Positions 60,501-64,000 of a stretch of 64,000 nt of DNA are shown piece by piece. The notes beneath the pieces were generated by a model that searched no databases, was not told where the DNA came from, and saw only the letters and a list, made by a program, of their open reading frames with translations. The position numbers and the translations under genes were made by a program. How positions within the stretch are numbered: position 1 is the first letter of the stretch; each line of letters opens with the position of its first letter. Source of the stretch: Limisphaera sp. (GTDB lineage Bacteria > Verrucomicrobiota > Verrucomicrobiia > Limisphaerales > Limisphaeraceae); the NCBI GenBank assembly GCA_025057755.1, contig JANWVC010000014.1, positions 62,001-126,000 on the forward strand. Reading direction: 5' to 3'.

Positions 60501-61107
60501 GCGTTGCAAACGACAAAATCAAAGGTTCCACCAGCGGGCCCTCGATGCCGGCCTCACTCAATGCATCGCCTTTCCCACCCATCGGGGCTGTGCTGGACAA
60601 CTTATCAATCGCCACCAGCGAGGCTGGTTCCCCAGCCACCGAAGCACGATCTTCATCGCTGGAACTCGCCTCCGAAGCCACAGCGGCGTCTGCCGCGATG
60701 TTCGCGGAAAGATTCAATGTCAACGCCCGCAAAGCATCCGGCTCAGCGAAGCCATCCGAGCCTTCCCAGTCCCCCGAAGGTTCCAACAAAGACACACCTG
60801 CACCCGCGACGGAATCCGGGTAATTCTGTTCATCCCGTTCAACTGCAGCTTGCTGAAGCTCTCGATTATTCTCAGCAGATTGAGTCGAGCTCTCCCTGTT
60901 GACCACCACGTCACAAAGGATGGATCCGGTAACAAACACGTCCGTCCCCAGTAACGGGTGAACCAAGAGCCCCGCGGGAGGATCAGGCGAAGAATCCGAC
61001 GCGCGAAGAGGCGCAAACAATGCGGGCTCAGCCGAAAGAAGGATCCTCGGCTCCAATGCCTCCAGCTCAAATCCGCGCCTGTAATTCGCCGCCGTCACAA
61101 TGCACAC
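42556..61107 (-). CDS. Giant LEPR-XLL / RTX / Calx-beta protein
   Basis: An uninterrupted 6,183-codon frame starting at GTG (61107; a second GTG at 61098 is possible). Residues 18-28 are LEPRILLSAEP, the LEPR-XLL N-terminal motif of very long proteins; no ordinary Sec signal is seen. In order: a beta-rich part ending near 650; seven repeats of 110-140 residues (650-1435) built around NLPAGPYLQVRG; a long unassigned beta-rich part with EF-hand-like loops DPNADGRLYFDE, DPNQDGKLTAAE and DINDDGRVRVSE (to about 3230); an RTX block (3370-3660); an SdrD-like B domain (FFDLNKNGVRDPGETGFGG); five Calx-beta-like domains (3780-4425); two more SdrD-like domains; and a large RTX region (4920-6136). Presumably a secreted calcium-stiffened adhesin or matrix protein. 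Confidence 0.9.
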   Translation of the reverse strand: MCIVTAANYRRGFELEALEPRILLSAEPALFAPLRASDSSPDPPAGLLVHPLLGTDVFVTGSILCDVVVNRESSTQSAENNRELQQAAVERDEQNYPDSVAGAGVSLLEPSGDWEGSDGFAEPDALRALTLNLSANIAADAAVASEASSSDEDRASVAGEPASLVAIDKLSSTAPMGGKGDALSEAGIEGPLVEPLILSFATQLVETLRSANGPPGQKSETTVLRTETVLDLAGVTISLQDGQVFGGEGVIGGLAGNGTIRPGNSPGHLVVGTFQPGPDAVTEIEIEGLTQGVSYDWIEVTGSASLNGTLKILFNPQGGYVPALGDVFTVITWPSGARTGEFARWLGTASIPGQPHWALKPVYTATALQLQIVNTPTVAPEANTTILNALDQLGAVGHWLDSFGSFAQSLPLVGSSLGHLADLGTVIVNGLKQRLQSVLASLPSAATVTRTIESWNNTSFAGLTFRVRGVLAQFGASSTDPMWWELDLALEPAALNQTLQNVAGGVFGAVFSGPAPTVTVRSSAVLDFSIGRDSGGLILKIDRLGAQAGVDASGLSGYGFNFALPTGAVTLTGSGGAVMVQAFVWAEPDASLLSAGRISASTLAQLASGAISVGNAFNFVKGGTLDAQFPLSGGFSFLGFSLTGIYRVRIETTDIFTQAPKLSVDVDSTLTVLGQTLTGSFSLENTGTETVLRATDVSFQLGASGQRVLSARDGAGTFVLLDQGLAGTLTLDFHLGPVIPGLGLNVTQLTLAVNTSQGAVPRVGGAIVNLPAGPYFRVAGTGTVSLANPQATLTAQFVFEPRDVDSNPANGYEEVVAAVSELAFGFTDGTNSILSVHSGVGALVFRSNGLVGSMAAQAALGVSGLSLAGDFAVRVNTTPTPYNQTFVVGGSSVTVDVEAGPTLRVIGSGVALTVQGTALTGDFAFERRQTTTGGEWVVTVAASNLALQWSGTAPNLLAVSGGNGAFLITAQGIAGTASVSATLNATGLTLSGSFSLRLNTTNAAVNETVTIQGGPVTVNLPAGPYLQVRGQGVTLGLFGAQLNGNFTFEQKTAHSSQRLILVTADQVGFTIGSSLLTASNGSGTFMITEAGAAGTGQITVAVNAFGHSFSHTFLWSFNTTGVAFQQTVGNPTTLNLPAGPFHRLDSGPVPVTIQVPVGSFTQSLQGRFVLSLVSDGTSPQVTVAASQVSGSITAGPVTLQVSGGTGAMVIYPAGVAAEFRLSSASLLGAGALNLVAQGLQLRLNNTGADVGVTVPVVVPINENPADNVTLRFEGAYYHNYLAVTGTAQLGGLAGAVVLGGNFSFERTVISGTPLFKVGAANLHFALKAGALTVVSFDRGMGAFVINGSGIAGEADLQFESGLVGLSGTIVLKLNTTNAGVNVTVTLPASSRVLNLPAGNFLEVRVNGHLQVGSFALPFDMIVRVSGGTVQFLRASDNQLLVAVDGAGNITLGAPLSALTNFDFAQASPIQWVTMLRQLWQWLDSFQRSSLFDLTIPFTEGIKLRDVLNWPQLFTDTVYKYMVSVELQSRSLQDTTLHTGPLPGVSLKIRLGNEEPFTLTFTDSMGDPNSRTGSELVQLLNNALASTPLDGRVVARINKNRQVVLALTESEVAKNTTLALVDANAEAAALGFGPGDGDDQTVDQSAVLMERFSTEDFFPALADFLNDGQLDGDGGVLYDPLRRLYTYTVNKSLTYNTSHLFGTSTVPFRMDTALGPIAGASLSGALQFNVSVGFQFTLGFDLGAAEVPRVLLGQGVPVPVHGRLSADAHFGIYLNEQQPNPFGTFNQLFAITLPAALTTSNTSVADLANDLNAVLATVPYGSGTLGSVLEAKAAGGTVVISAKPNQLGIINRIIVIAPRNDPFVTELGFGEQVLDLDNNPATVTDQVAMSRVTSPLRGLFLENAQLSASVSVTTTAPGIQGTLRLGFVEISTSGGVFGTLAYDGVTPAPITFQVSLRNHSTGETRLYISELFQNTGSTQIANLVPAVQFTGSFLARLNNISVSGLGFSLPLVNPQVSVWIPHIAHLDYNPDPYDPVNNPRGVFVTYPQLGNLENLTQLNFTNLVRALQAVSAQLSRLSAFSFLDEPLPFVNVSVNDLLDYAGQVAQWLENLATGGVQSTLQSTLSELKRQIDVLFNLDPSILTITLDENGMPAGSLVTAGGTASSPSTLLVNYNGPNNAFRLTANVPGTALNGTVVRIVGDASINDGSARVTWNASQKLLVIRIQPGRTTASAIVSAVNALGSPWNASLAPPDNAALGNTGAGTISTAALKFSIRLTTAYANSLPLQLDLQELLSRVAGDNPSLRSFLQFATTLVQIRGSGQLAVSASATLQLDFGVDVTDPLRLRPFLADTTAVTLLARVAGSQISLETSLGAVVGIFVRDGTVTLDRDGDPETGPAQQDRGAWFQVSLQDPNADGRLYFDEDWFNNDVIRIDLEGGVSARLPIYAPLESTPLGGSEDQNGDGYPDHYLIVEIPDLVRLFLSEAVSTRAVGASKVVRFAGLHNDLEVRSNGSITNYRIVFVDNLTGNTALASYQAATRTLTVQIDLGTTTASTAVTAIQNAAGAGGAFSPTSLTGDDDGNPAASSNNGSGRLENVLLIAPDFSRLFDGLELCDVVANSIDEILAGLDKFLGSVEDGLNQVVYNTQLPLIGNGLQGTANFIGSFRNGLLRELREEVEAAGGHGLTAVENAIKKALWNSLGPGGLNLLVDYQTGAPLDPAAGFSQLNVVLDCETGLVVNIRLARTLALLDTTQHPIAFQIGVPGFGLEVDGNVVLSLGFDWKFGFGVDLTNGFYFNTSAPATAPELQIFFRAEIPGLHATGRLFFLQLDVLDDAQQPSFFEGYFRVDLKDPNQDGKLTAAELFSSGTRFGDILSAVLGAEARVNLDLIASFGGNTAFPRVLADFTLTWRADTNQGATLPQIDFTNLRLDLGTFVSDFLGPVLREIRKVTEPIQPILDIVTMRLPILSDLAGRKITILDMAEAFGLLEPSTRDFIENVIHVVKLINDLDGIGEGSILIPFGSFRLLEGADGRRTQVQALQTVASRTLSDIAAAAEAATSSGASSSYTSKVAGFTRDVGSLDNFSIPIFNNPTELFNLFVGQPVRLVEWRMPTFKFKFTYTQSIPIYGPLFAKFGGTIGADINIGFGYDTFGIQKFISAADKNVLDILDGFYVLDFDASGREQPELRLYGELFAGAEVNLVIVKAGVQGGLGFEVIFDLNDINDDGRVRVSEIIANAQQDPRCIFDIEGRIYLFLEAFLKVDLFFFSIDKTWRFAEITLFSFEITCPEPVLAEFSGTDLVLNIGARANRRLEIDTTDGSETFIVRHVSGSAGSETVEVQWGNWRQTFQNVGRILVPDAGQGNDYLDFRGVLSTVEVHGGAGRDTIYLGDGSNSRAWGDDGDDLIVASNRAGVVGVILYGGNGNDTLQGGAAALRIYGGAGDDIITGSSEADELYGDDGSGSAMDGNDLIRGGGGDDWIRGGRGNDRLHGEDGHDWIRGDDGNDELWGGLGDDILEGGNGDDRLYGSAGNDILMGGPGSDWANGHGGVDLLIGDDDPAVPVTINNLPVTAANLTAIRTAVAAIPVAGLTVRNLPGAGSMARGNDILIGGGHVDMLFGGPGNDLLYGGNFMNQGDTSVIEEDHNDFIDGGPGDDGIFGDDSMGRTGDRDTGIAIQSAIFFDLNKNGVRDPGETGFGGVTVTLYRNDGLFIGSVKTEVDGSFKFTGLDPDRYYLTFSSVPGLTWIAQFGGGATDAEAAGNDSDVYPSGALAGRTPDFQLTFDETERNISAGYEGDPQLSVRDVSVREGQSGQTLVSVVVTLSGPQRVPVRVDYATADGNDPNPYRNARAASGDYVAASGTLIFEPGAVSKTLSFVVLGDLMYEEDQQFRVIFSNPSPGIQLPATAAVALVTILNDDPVPTLHAGDYVPPSSLLSDGTRVYLVPENTTAEFIISLSNPSEYPVTVQYLVDSAYDCGCDPNPAKPYPLYADGDYHQPAPGTLTFSPGETAKRVTVSLRQDALDEPDESFYVELFNPTYARIGDARGYGIIPDDDAPVSVSIHAVGNPSLYVTQVFEGDTGYVLVPIQVSLSAVSGKRITVTYATAPGTAVEAVHSGDLANAPDYEANPNETMAASDQVLVFEPGQTTRLLYVKVFGDNRDEPDEDFFVNLLSAENAILAANPSAESNHFVVRILDNDGVASTDAGPWSVYFGATTYTVQEPTSGTTYALVTIHRTPGSSQPLAVLYTVNGTATAGADYGAVYRQVVHFPGNQTTQVVRVPIYADGIAEGEETVQLILRNPTGGPVRGTPDTATLIIRDANLPEVWIEAPSQVVTDPWLGIPVTVVGVTEGTGAGTTTASFTIRLSRPAPPGGVQVNWATVNSTARAGQDFVAASGTAFLAGGATSTTVSVTIVRDALPEVTERFAVRLYNPVQATIRPYGDLAVCPIYDDDLQGVQGQVFYDRNGNGVRDIGETGIAHVKVEIVWSQNGVHQLATVFTDDNGVYAHPVALGPVSVRVDGSTVKSPYQKGVPPYLWLPWSGSWFNTTANENQSAVFDGVVGLSPFTPVGYDNSWSFTLPAATRDVGRGGTDDTLFGGPGNDRIDAGGGDDHVVGGHWQTATDTNMPVNKQAYDATVRVVTSSTNLVTEYGLPPGTTLHPIYGGGPVFGVTPQLFSGTISGEIWRDLNLNHIQDATDPLFTGGVLVTLLDATGNPVNAVFTTTGAYSFTNLYVDPNPANPSRYVLQFELPDGFTFVDANVGDGSPASDGSSADSDAEFVNRTRVITLTSSSPVKTGIDAGVIPAGAFANVGNFQFSRGVYSVSEVTPGYVEIMVTRGVATYAATVVVKTVDGTGPNGARSTPPGTRNFTATTVVLTFDAGQTHKLLQIPVHNRNLGFTEFRYFTLTLQDATGRPYDTATVYIVGAGNPTVTDDDWMEGGADWDILLGDSGNIPAYAVVDTWANMNLPARLGNIVRFGGPGHDVVTAGTGADFVDGQLGHDQLAGGDGVDIVLGGLGDDLIEVGQGDDDIQGGHGTDTLLSRRPVPGLVLTAAQLVHQQLQAGSYATLNVHTLRDTFEVARLMGDAQDNRFDLNGWLQTAFVHGGAGRDVLLITNDTDMIVRDASWAETLLWTLLAGFAKDAAVALPNGATYHLAALEGLTLQGGPSANVLNAAAYSRPVTFVATAGGDTYIGGSSADTFLLTANNPLGVVTLRGNAGVDTLDFSGTATSLTVDLAILGSLQSVHPNLGLVLQDEMENAVGGQGDDILRGNSRDNLLRGGPGNDWLEGRAGHEVYEFDTDQPWGDETVVENIGEPGHDVLDFSGTTTLSVHLNLGILGVFQSVNGNLRLRLMGEGIEEVRGGARDDVIRGNGNHNVLRGGPGHDLLDGKGGQDWLDGGPGNDVLLGGDGLDRIEEEGNTDFILTNTALRRATGEVDLLESIEIARLTGGRGNNLFTLTGWTGQGEIHGGAGLDTVVWAADADFFLNDGSLIMSLASGPVLLSSIEQARLTGGESSNTLDASGFTGSTVLMGGLGNDTLIGGSGADELWGGPGNDWLTGGPGNDLLDGGTGLNTVVEDRSTAAWPIEFVAQTGLLFITLRDPVPAPPDQSLYEVDRLRGIQNLSLVGTGQNDLFDVSGWISGQVNLDGRVGTDTVRFHMPVPTAAAPAGASIVLRDTGVTFTGGGGTIVFGSIEQAILHGTDRNETFDLRLFTGVAWVYAGGGDDVILDGPGLNWLEGGPGHDRFVFEPNGQVGTDLNRIRGGDGVDVLDLSAFTTGVTVHLSVIGSIQVVVPGELQFYLAAEDLENLIGGSGDDVLRGNNLDNTLTGGRGQDILDGGGGSDLVYEMADANFVLTNGALNIGVSTDTLISIERATLMGGPGNNTLDASAFSGSATLMGGAGDDVLIGGTGADVLVGGAGNDLLRGGPGHDTYRFDADEGLGTDTVDEAAGGGGDLLDFEETTTVGVTVRLGLTTTQTVVPGRLQLILTASDTVEYVRGGDGNDVLVGNALDNILSGGRGNDQISGGGGLDVVFELRDADMILTNTSLRIGTEVDSLVGIEGAVLYGGESNNVLDASTFSGSVILQGRGGNDLLYGGSGNDELDGGDGDDVLRGNGGDDALRGGRGNDTYVFDLSFDQGNDTVTEWLGEGYADTLLGIGLSGLVVNLHTTSVQTFLVGGAIRLRLTLTVASTVEFSF
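42700..46350 (-). repeat. Large C-terminal RTX calcium-binding repeat region
   Basis: The DNA encodes repeated nonapeptides of the GGxGxDxUx type, for example GGPGNDLLDGGTG and GGAGNDLLRGGPGHD. They occur in clusters separated by longer beta segments that each contain a LEGIEQAxL/GGxxNNTLDASxFSG-like unit. RTX nonapeptides bind Ca2+ in parallel beta-rolls. At least seven cluster-plus-linker units are visible by eye. Confidence 0.85.
47840..49760 (-). repeat. Five tandem Calx-beta-like domains
   Basis: Five domains of about 110-130 residues in the giant protein. Typical pieces are VREGQSGQTLVSVVVTLSGP, DYVAASGTLIFEPGAVSKTL, VPENTTAEFIISLSNPSEYP and RAGQDFVAASGTAFLAGGAT. Calx-beta folds bind Ca2+ and are common in adhesins. 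The copies are divergent. Confidence 0.75.
50120..51000 (-). repeat. Internal RTX calcium-binding repeat block
   Basis: A second, separate RTX block in the middle of the giant protein, from GGAGRDTIYLGDG through GGNGNDTLQGG, GGRGNDRLHGEDGHDWI and GGLGDDILEGGNGDD to GGPGDDGIFGDDS. It is followed directly by the first SdrD-like B domain. A short third cluster (GGPGNDRIDAGGGDD) lies near 47330. Confidence 0.85.
56800..59150 (-). repeat. Seven-fold unassigned repeat in the N-terminal part of the giant protein
   Basis: Units of about 110-140 residues recur with the order LPAGPYLQVRGxGVxL, LTGSFxFE, VxVAASxLxF, LLxVSxGxGAFxI, GIAGxxxxxxxxxGLxLSG and FxLRLNTTxAxVNxTVT. Anchor positions fall near 59120, 58790, 58400, 58040, 57690, 57270 and 56915. 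I do not recognise a named domain for this unit. Confidence 0.7.
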
Positions 61108-61660
61108 CTTACGGCTGGCTCAACCTTACGAACACGAACCGTCGCATCCAAACCAATCATCCAACCCCCGTCCCCCGACCATAAGGACTGCTGAGGTTCA
61201 TGTTTGGCTCCGCTTGTAAACATTGCAGAAGTTTTGTCAAGTATTTGGTTCAAAAATTCTAACGCCAAGACTAAACCCAACACGAGGAAATCCGTGGCCA
61301 CGGCCAAAAAGGCCTCCAGTTGCTATCTACATGGAACAGCGGCACTCCCATGAAGCCGATCCGATCAAACGCCATGCCAAACACCTTCGGATCCGAGCGT
61401 TTCGCTTGACAACAAGCATTGGCCCACCGAAATCCTGAACTCCGACCTATACCTGTCGGGCTTCCTGCTTTCTGCAGTGCATTTTCCAATCTGGTGGTTC
61501 GATCCGAACCTGACGGGCCAGGGACCGCCATCTAACCGGGCGCGAAGTTCCTGAACAGCCGGTGAATAGAGCAGCTCACGGCCAAGTCGAACTTGATGAA
61601 GGCATCCGAGTTTAATGGCGAGGCGTGAAAACCGGGATTAGATTTAGCCCGAAACGGTTT
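61108..61660. other. Divergent intergenic region between the giant gene and the lipoprotein gene
   Basis: 553 bases that must carry promoters for the giant gene (-) and the lipoprotein gene (+). The minus-strand promoter is listed separately. For the plus strand I see no convincing boxes. An 86-codon minus-strand open frame at 61531-61271 shows no recognisable family, and I leave it uncalled. Confidence 0.5.
61213..61240 (-). promoter_or_regulatory. Probable sigma70-like promoter of the giant gene
   Basis: Minus strand: a perfect TTGACA (plus-strand 61235-61240), a 16-base spacer and TACAAG (61213-61218; 4 of 6 -10 consensus). This is the same TTGACA-16 layout as the tRNA-Ala promoter in this window. 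It predicts a leader of about 100 bases before the GTG start. The flanks are A/T-rich compared with the surroundings. Confidence 0.45.
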
Positions 61661-64000
61661 ATGAAACCCAGAATCCTTTGGGTGAATGCAGCTGTGCTGG
61701 GCAGTCTGTTGGGGCTTGTGATGACCGGTTGTGCGGGATCGTCCGAGGCCGAAAACCTGCCCAAGCCTGACTCTCTGCATGCTACCAGTGTTTCGGCCGC
61801 TGCGGATAAGACTGCATCGCCCTCAAGACCAACAGTGCGGCCGGAACCGGTCGAAGGAACCGAGGTGGAACTTTCAGCATCCCAAGAGGACGCAGAAGCT
61901 GTTCAGCCTCCCGCCCGCCCAGAACCCGCACCGACCCATCAAGCACGTCGCCTGCCGGAGGATTTGAAACTTTCCCCTGCAACCCAGGACCTAGTCAAGT
62001 TGACCCAATCCGCGGTGCCCGAATCAGTGATGCTCGCGTTCGTCACCAACAGCACTCGGACGTTCAACCTGGGCGCCGATCAAATTGTTTACCTACATGA
62101 CCTGGGCGTCCCAAGCGAGGTGATTCGGGCCATGATCGAGCAGGACCGGCGGCTCCGCGAATCCGGCGGACAACTGGCCCCGTTGGAAACCCCACTTCAA
62201 CCGCAGGTCGAATCGGTGCCGCTGACGGCTTCTACCGCTGCGGATGCCAAGCTGGCAGCCGCGGCTGCACCGCAAGCGTTACCGCAAACCAATAGTGCGG
62301 CCTCGGGAACTCCGGCCGATGCCGTGGCCGTGAGCCAGGCGCCCACGACGAACGTTACCTATCAAGTTTTCTACCAAGCACTTGCCCCCTATGGTGCATG
62401 GATCCACGTAGATGGTTACGGGTATTGTTGGCAACCCAGCATCGTGGTTCTCCAGCCAGGCTGGCGGCCTTACTGTCATGGCGGTCGCTGGATTTACACG
62501 GACTTCGGATGGTACTGGCACTCGGACTATAGTTGGGGTTGGGCCACCTTCCACTACGGCCGATGGTTCCTTCACCCCCGATGGGGTTGGTGCTGGTGGC
62601 CGGACACAGTCTGGGCGCCTGCTTGGGTCATCTGGCGTTATCACCCCGCTTATTGCGGTTGGGCTCCCCTGCCGCCGCCGGCTCCAAGAAGCGGATTTGG
62701 AATCAGTTATGTCAGCTACGGGTTTGGTTGGAGTTGGTTTACCTTCGTGTCGTGGACGCATTTCCAAGATCGCCATCCACATCGGCACCGGGTGCGGGAC
62801 GAAGATTGCAAACGGCTGGCCCGCGAGTCGGCCCCCGTTCGGGATGGTTTGGTTCGTGAGGGCGACCGAATCGTGAATCGCGGCATTGATCCGGATCGAG
62901 TCCGTGCTCATACAGGCCGCGAGGTTCGACCCATTGCTGTACGTCCGCAGGAAATCCATCCGACCGAAAACAGGCCATGGACAGCTTTACGCGAGCGATG
63001 GGAACCTGGGAGGAACGAGGTCAGGGTGCCTCGACTGCGTGCCCCGGAGAGCGCCTTGGCCCGGGCTCCCGAAGGCCCCCGACCGACTCCGCCGCCTTTG
63101 CCGCCGGCATCTGCTGACTCCACAAGCTCCACGCCGGCTTGGCCCGCCACCCATGCGGCAGAGTTGTCACATGAATTCGCCGCGACGGTTCCCTTGGCCG
63201 CTGGCTCGGTTGCTCCCCGAGCAGCAATCCGGCCTGAGCGAGTTGCCGGCAACCCGGTGTGGTCTCCCTCGCCAGGGGCTCTGACTGCGCCTTCACCCAC
63301 ACCCCCACCTGAACCTGCTAATACACCAGCTCCGGCGGACGCAGCCGTGCCGTCGAGACCGGCCGCAAATCCAGGCGGCTCTCCCAGAGCTGTGACCGTA
63401 ATCGGAAGGCCACGCTCGCAGGTCCCCGGTCGCCCTGAGTCCGGAGCTGCGTTGACTGGGCAGGATCGGACACGCTCCAGACCCGCAGCGCCCACCACCC
63501 AGACATGGAGCCGTTCAGTCCCTGCCAAGGAACCATCAGTCGAAAGCCCGATGCCTCAGTTGGGCCCGGTGATCCAACGCGAGGCAGCCCCGCAGCCGGC
63601 CCCCCCGCCGTCAACCTTCTCGCCCGCAGTGCGTCCCCAAGCATCGCAAAATGTGATTGTGGTCCGGCCGAGCACTCCCCCCGGATTTCGGCCGACTGCG
63701 CCCCATCCCTCTGCGAGGAGCATCCAGACAACACCCTCGCAAGCTCGAGGTTTTCAGCCGCCGGAGCGCACCGAAGCCGTGCCGCGGGTCACTATACCGC
63801 CGAGCCGGCCAACACCGACACCGCCTTTAACGCCACCCAACCCCGGCCTCACTCCGCCTGCGGCACCTGCCCCCGTAACCGTGTCCCCTGCTCCAAGCCC
63901 GCCCGCACCCACTGTGAGACCTGCGCCCTCACCGGCTAATCCAGGGCCGCCTTTGCCTTCGAGTCCACGCAGTTGGCCCGCTCCGAACCGCGGTCGAGCC
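61661..64000 (+). CDS. DUF6600-type lipoprotein with long proline-rich tail (3' end cut)
   Basis: An open frame of 780 codons runs from ATG 61661 to the window edge without a stop. The N-terminus is a lipoprotein signal (LGSLLGLVMTGCAGS, lipid-site Cys24). Residues about 100-165 form a helical domain (SVMLAFVTNSTRTFNLGADQ). Residues about 230-345 form a very aromatic domain with FYQALAPYGAWIHVDGYGY, GGRWIYTDFGWYWHSDYSWG, FHYGRWFLHPRWGWCWWPD and AWVIWRYHPAYCGWAPLPPP, the pattern of DUF6600 proteins. A short Trp-rich helix and then about 400 residues of Pro/Ala/Ser/Thr-rich disordered sequence follow to the edge. Anchoring to a membrane with the tail spanning the envelope is inferred; function is unknown. 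Confidence 0.82.
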   Translation, partial: MKPRILWVNAAVLGSLLGLVMTGCAGSSEAENLPKPDSLHATSVSAAADKTASPSRPTVRPEPVEGTEVELSASQEDAEAVQPPARPEPAPTHQARRLPEDLKLSPATQDLVKLTQSAVPESVMLAFVTNSTRTFNLGADQIVYLHDLGVPSEVIRAMIEQDRRLRESGGQLAPLETPLQPQVESVPLTASTAADAKLAAAAAPQALPQTNSAASGTPADAVAVSQAPTTNVTYQVFYQALAPYGAWIHVDGYGYCWQPSIVVLQPGWRPYCHGGRWIYTDFGWYWHSDYSWGWATFHYGRWFLHPRWGWCWWPDTVWAPAWVIWRYHPAYCGWAPLPPPAPRSGFGISYVSYGFGWSWFTFVSWTHFQDRHPHRHRVRDEDCKRLARESAPVRDGLVREGDRIVNRGIDPDRVRAHTGREVRPIAVRPQEIHPTENRPWTALRERWEPGRNEVRVPRLRAPESALARAPEGPRPTPPPLPPASADSTSSTPAWPATHAAELSHEFAATVPLAAGSVAPRAAIRPERVAGNPVWSPSPGALTAPSPTPPPEPANTPAPADAAVPSRPAANPGGSPRAVTVIGRPRSQVPGRPESGAALTGQDRTRSRPAAPTTQTWSRSVPAKEPSVESPMPQLGPVIQREAAPQPAPPPSTFSPAVRPQASQNVIVVRPSTPPGFRPTAPHPSARSIQTTPSQARGFQPPERTEAVPRVTIPPSRPTPTPPLTPPNPGLTPPAAPAPVTVSPAPSPPAPTVRPAPSPANPGPPLPSSPRSWPAPNRGRA

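Overview
The window (about 58-60% GC by eye) reads as chromosome of a Verrucomicrobiota bacterium, most likely a Pedosphaera/Limisphaera-type lineage. This is inferred from the gene families, not from a marker gene search: a giant LEPR-XLL protein, SBBP and GEVED surface proteins, a DUF6600-type lipoprotein, a pyrR-pyrB pair and a Gram-negative BamA. The left 38 kb is mainly housekeeping genes. The right 26 kb is almost entirely cell-surface or exported proteins.

Layout. 1-1225: the end of a CPBP membrane protease and thiL (+). 1.3-3.7 kb: a decayed minus-strand gene. 3.8-12.6 kb (-): an orphan hybrid histidine kinase, mfd, and a large FAD/Fe-S oxidoreductase. 12.9-17.5 kb: tRNA-Ala(GGC), ffh, tRNA-Tyr(GTA) and a tightly overlapped pyrR-pyrB-methyltransferase operon. 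17.7-19.2 kb: a small conserved protein next to a broken htrA and another unidentified relic. 19.4-25.9 kb (-): dnaB, bamA and an SBBP beta-propeller protein. 26.4-28.6 kb (+): a bifunctional nuclease-domain protein, the DNA polymerase III delta subunit and a STAS protein. 28.7-37.9 kb: rhaA, a broken PDZ protease gene, an SDR, an Mrp/ApbC ATPase, a broken epimerase gene, an MsbA-like ABC exporter, a GT10 fucosyltransferase-family enzyme and a GT9 glycosyltransferase. 38.4-42.5 kb (-): a GEVED/IgGFc-binding/HYR surface protein. 42.6-61.1 kb (-): one uninterrupted 6,183-codon LEPR-XLL/RTX/Calx-beta gene. 61.7 kb to the end (+): a DUF6600-type lipoprotein cut by the window edge.

Two themes stand out. 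First, the surface module: a giant calcium-repeat protein and a four-GEVED protein lie head-to-tail on one strand only 90 bp apart, behind a good sigma70-like promoter. An outer-membrane assembly factor (BamA), an SBBP protein and glycan genes are elsewhere in the window. Second, gene decay: at least four recognisable genes carry several frameshifts or stops, while an 18.5 kb repetitive reading frame beside them is intact. That makes assembly error an unlikely explanation for all of them. No CRISPR array, prophage, insertion sequence, rRNA or type I secretion gene was seen.
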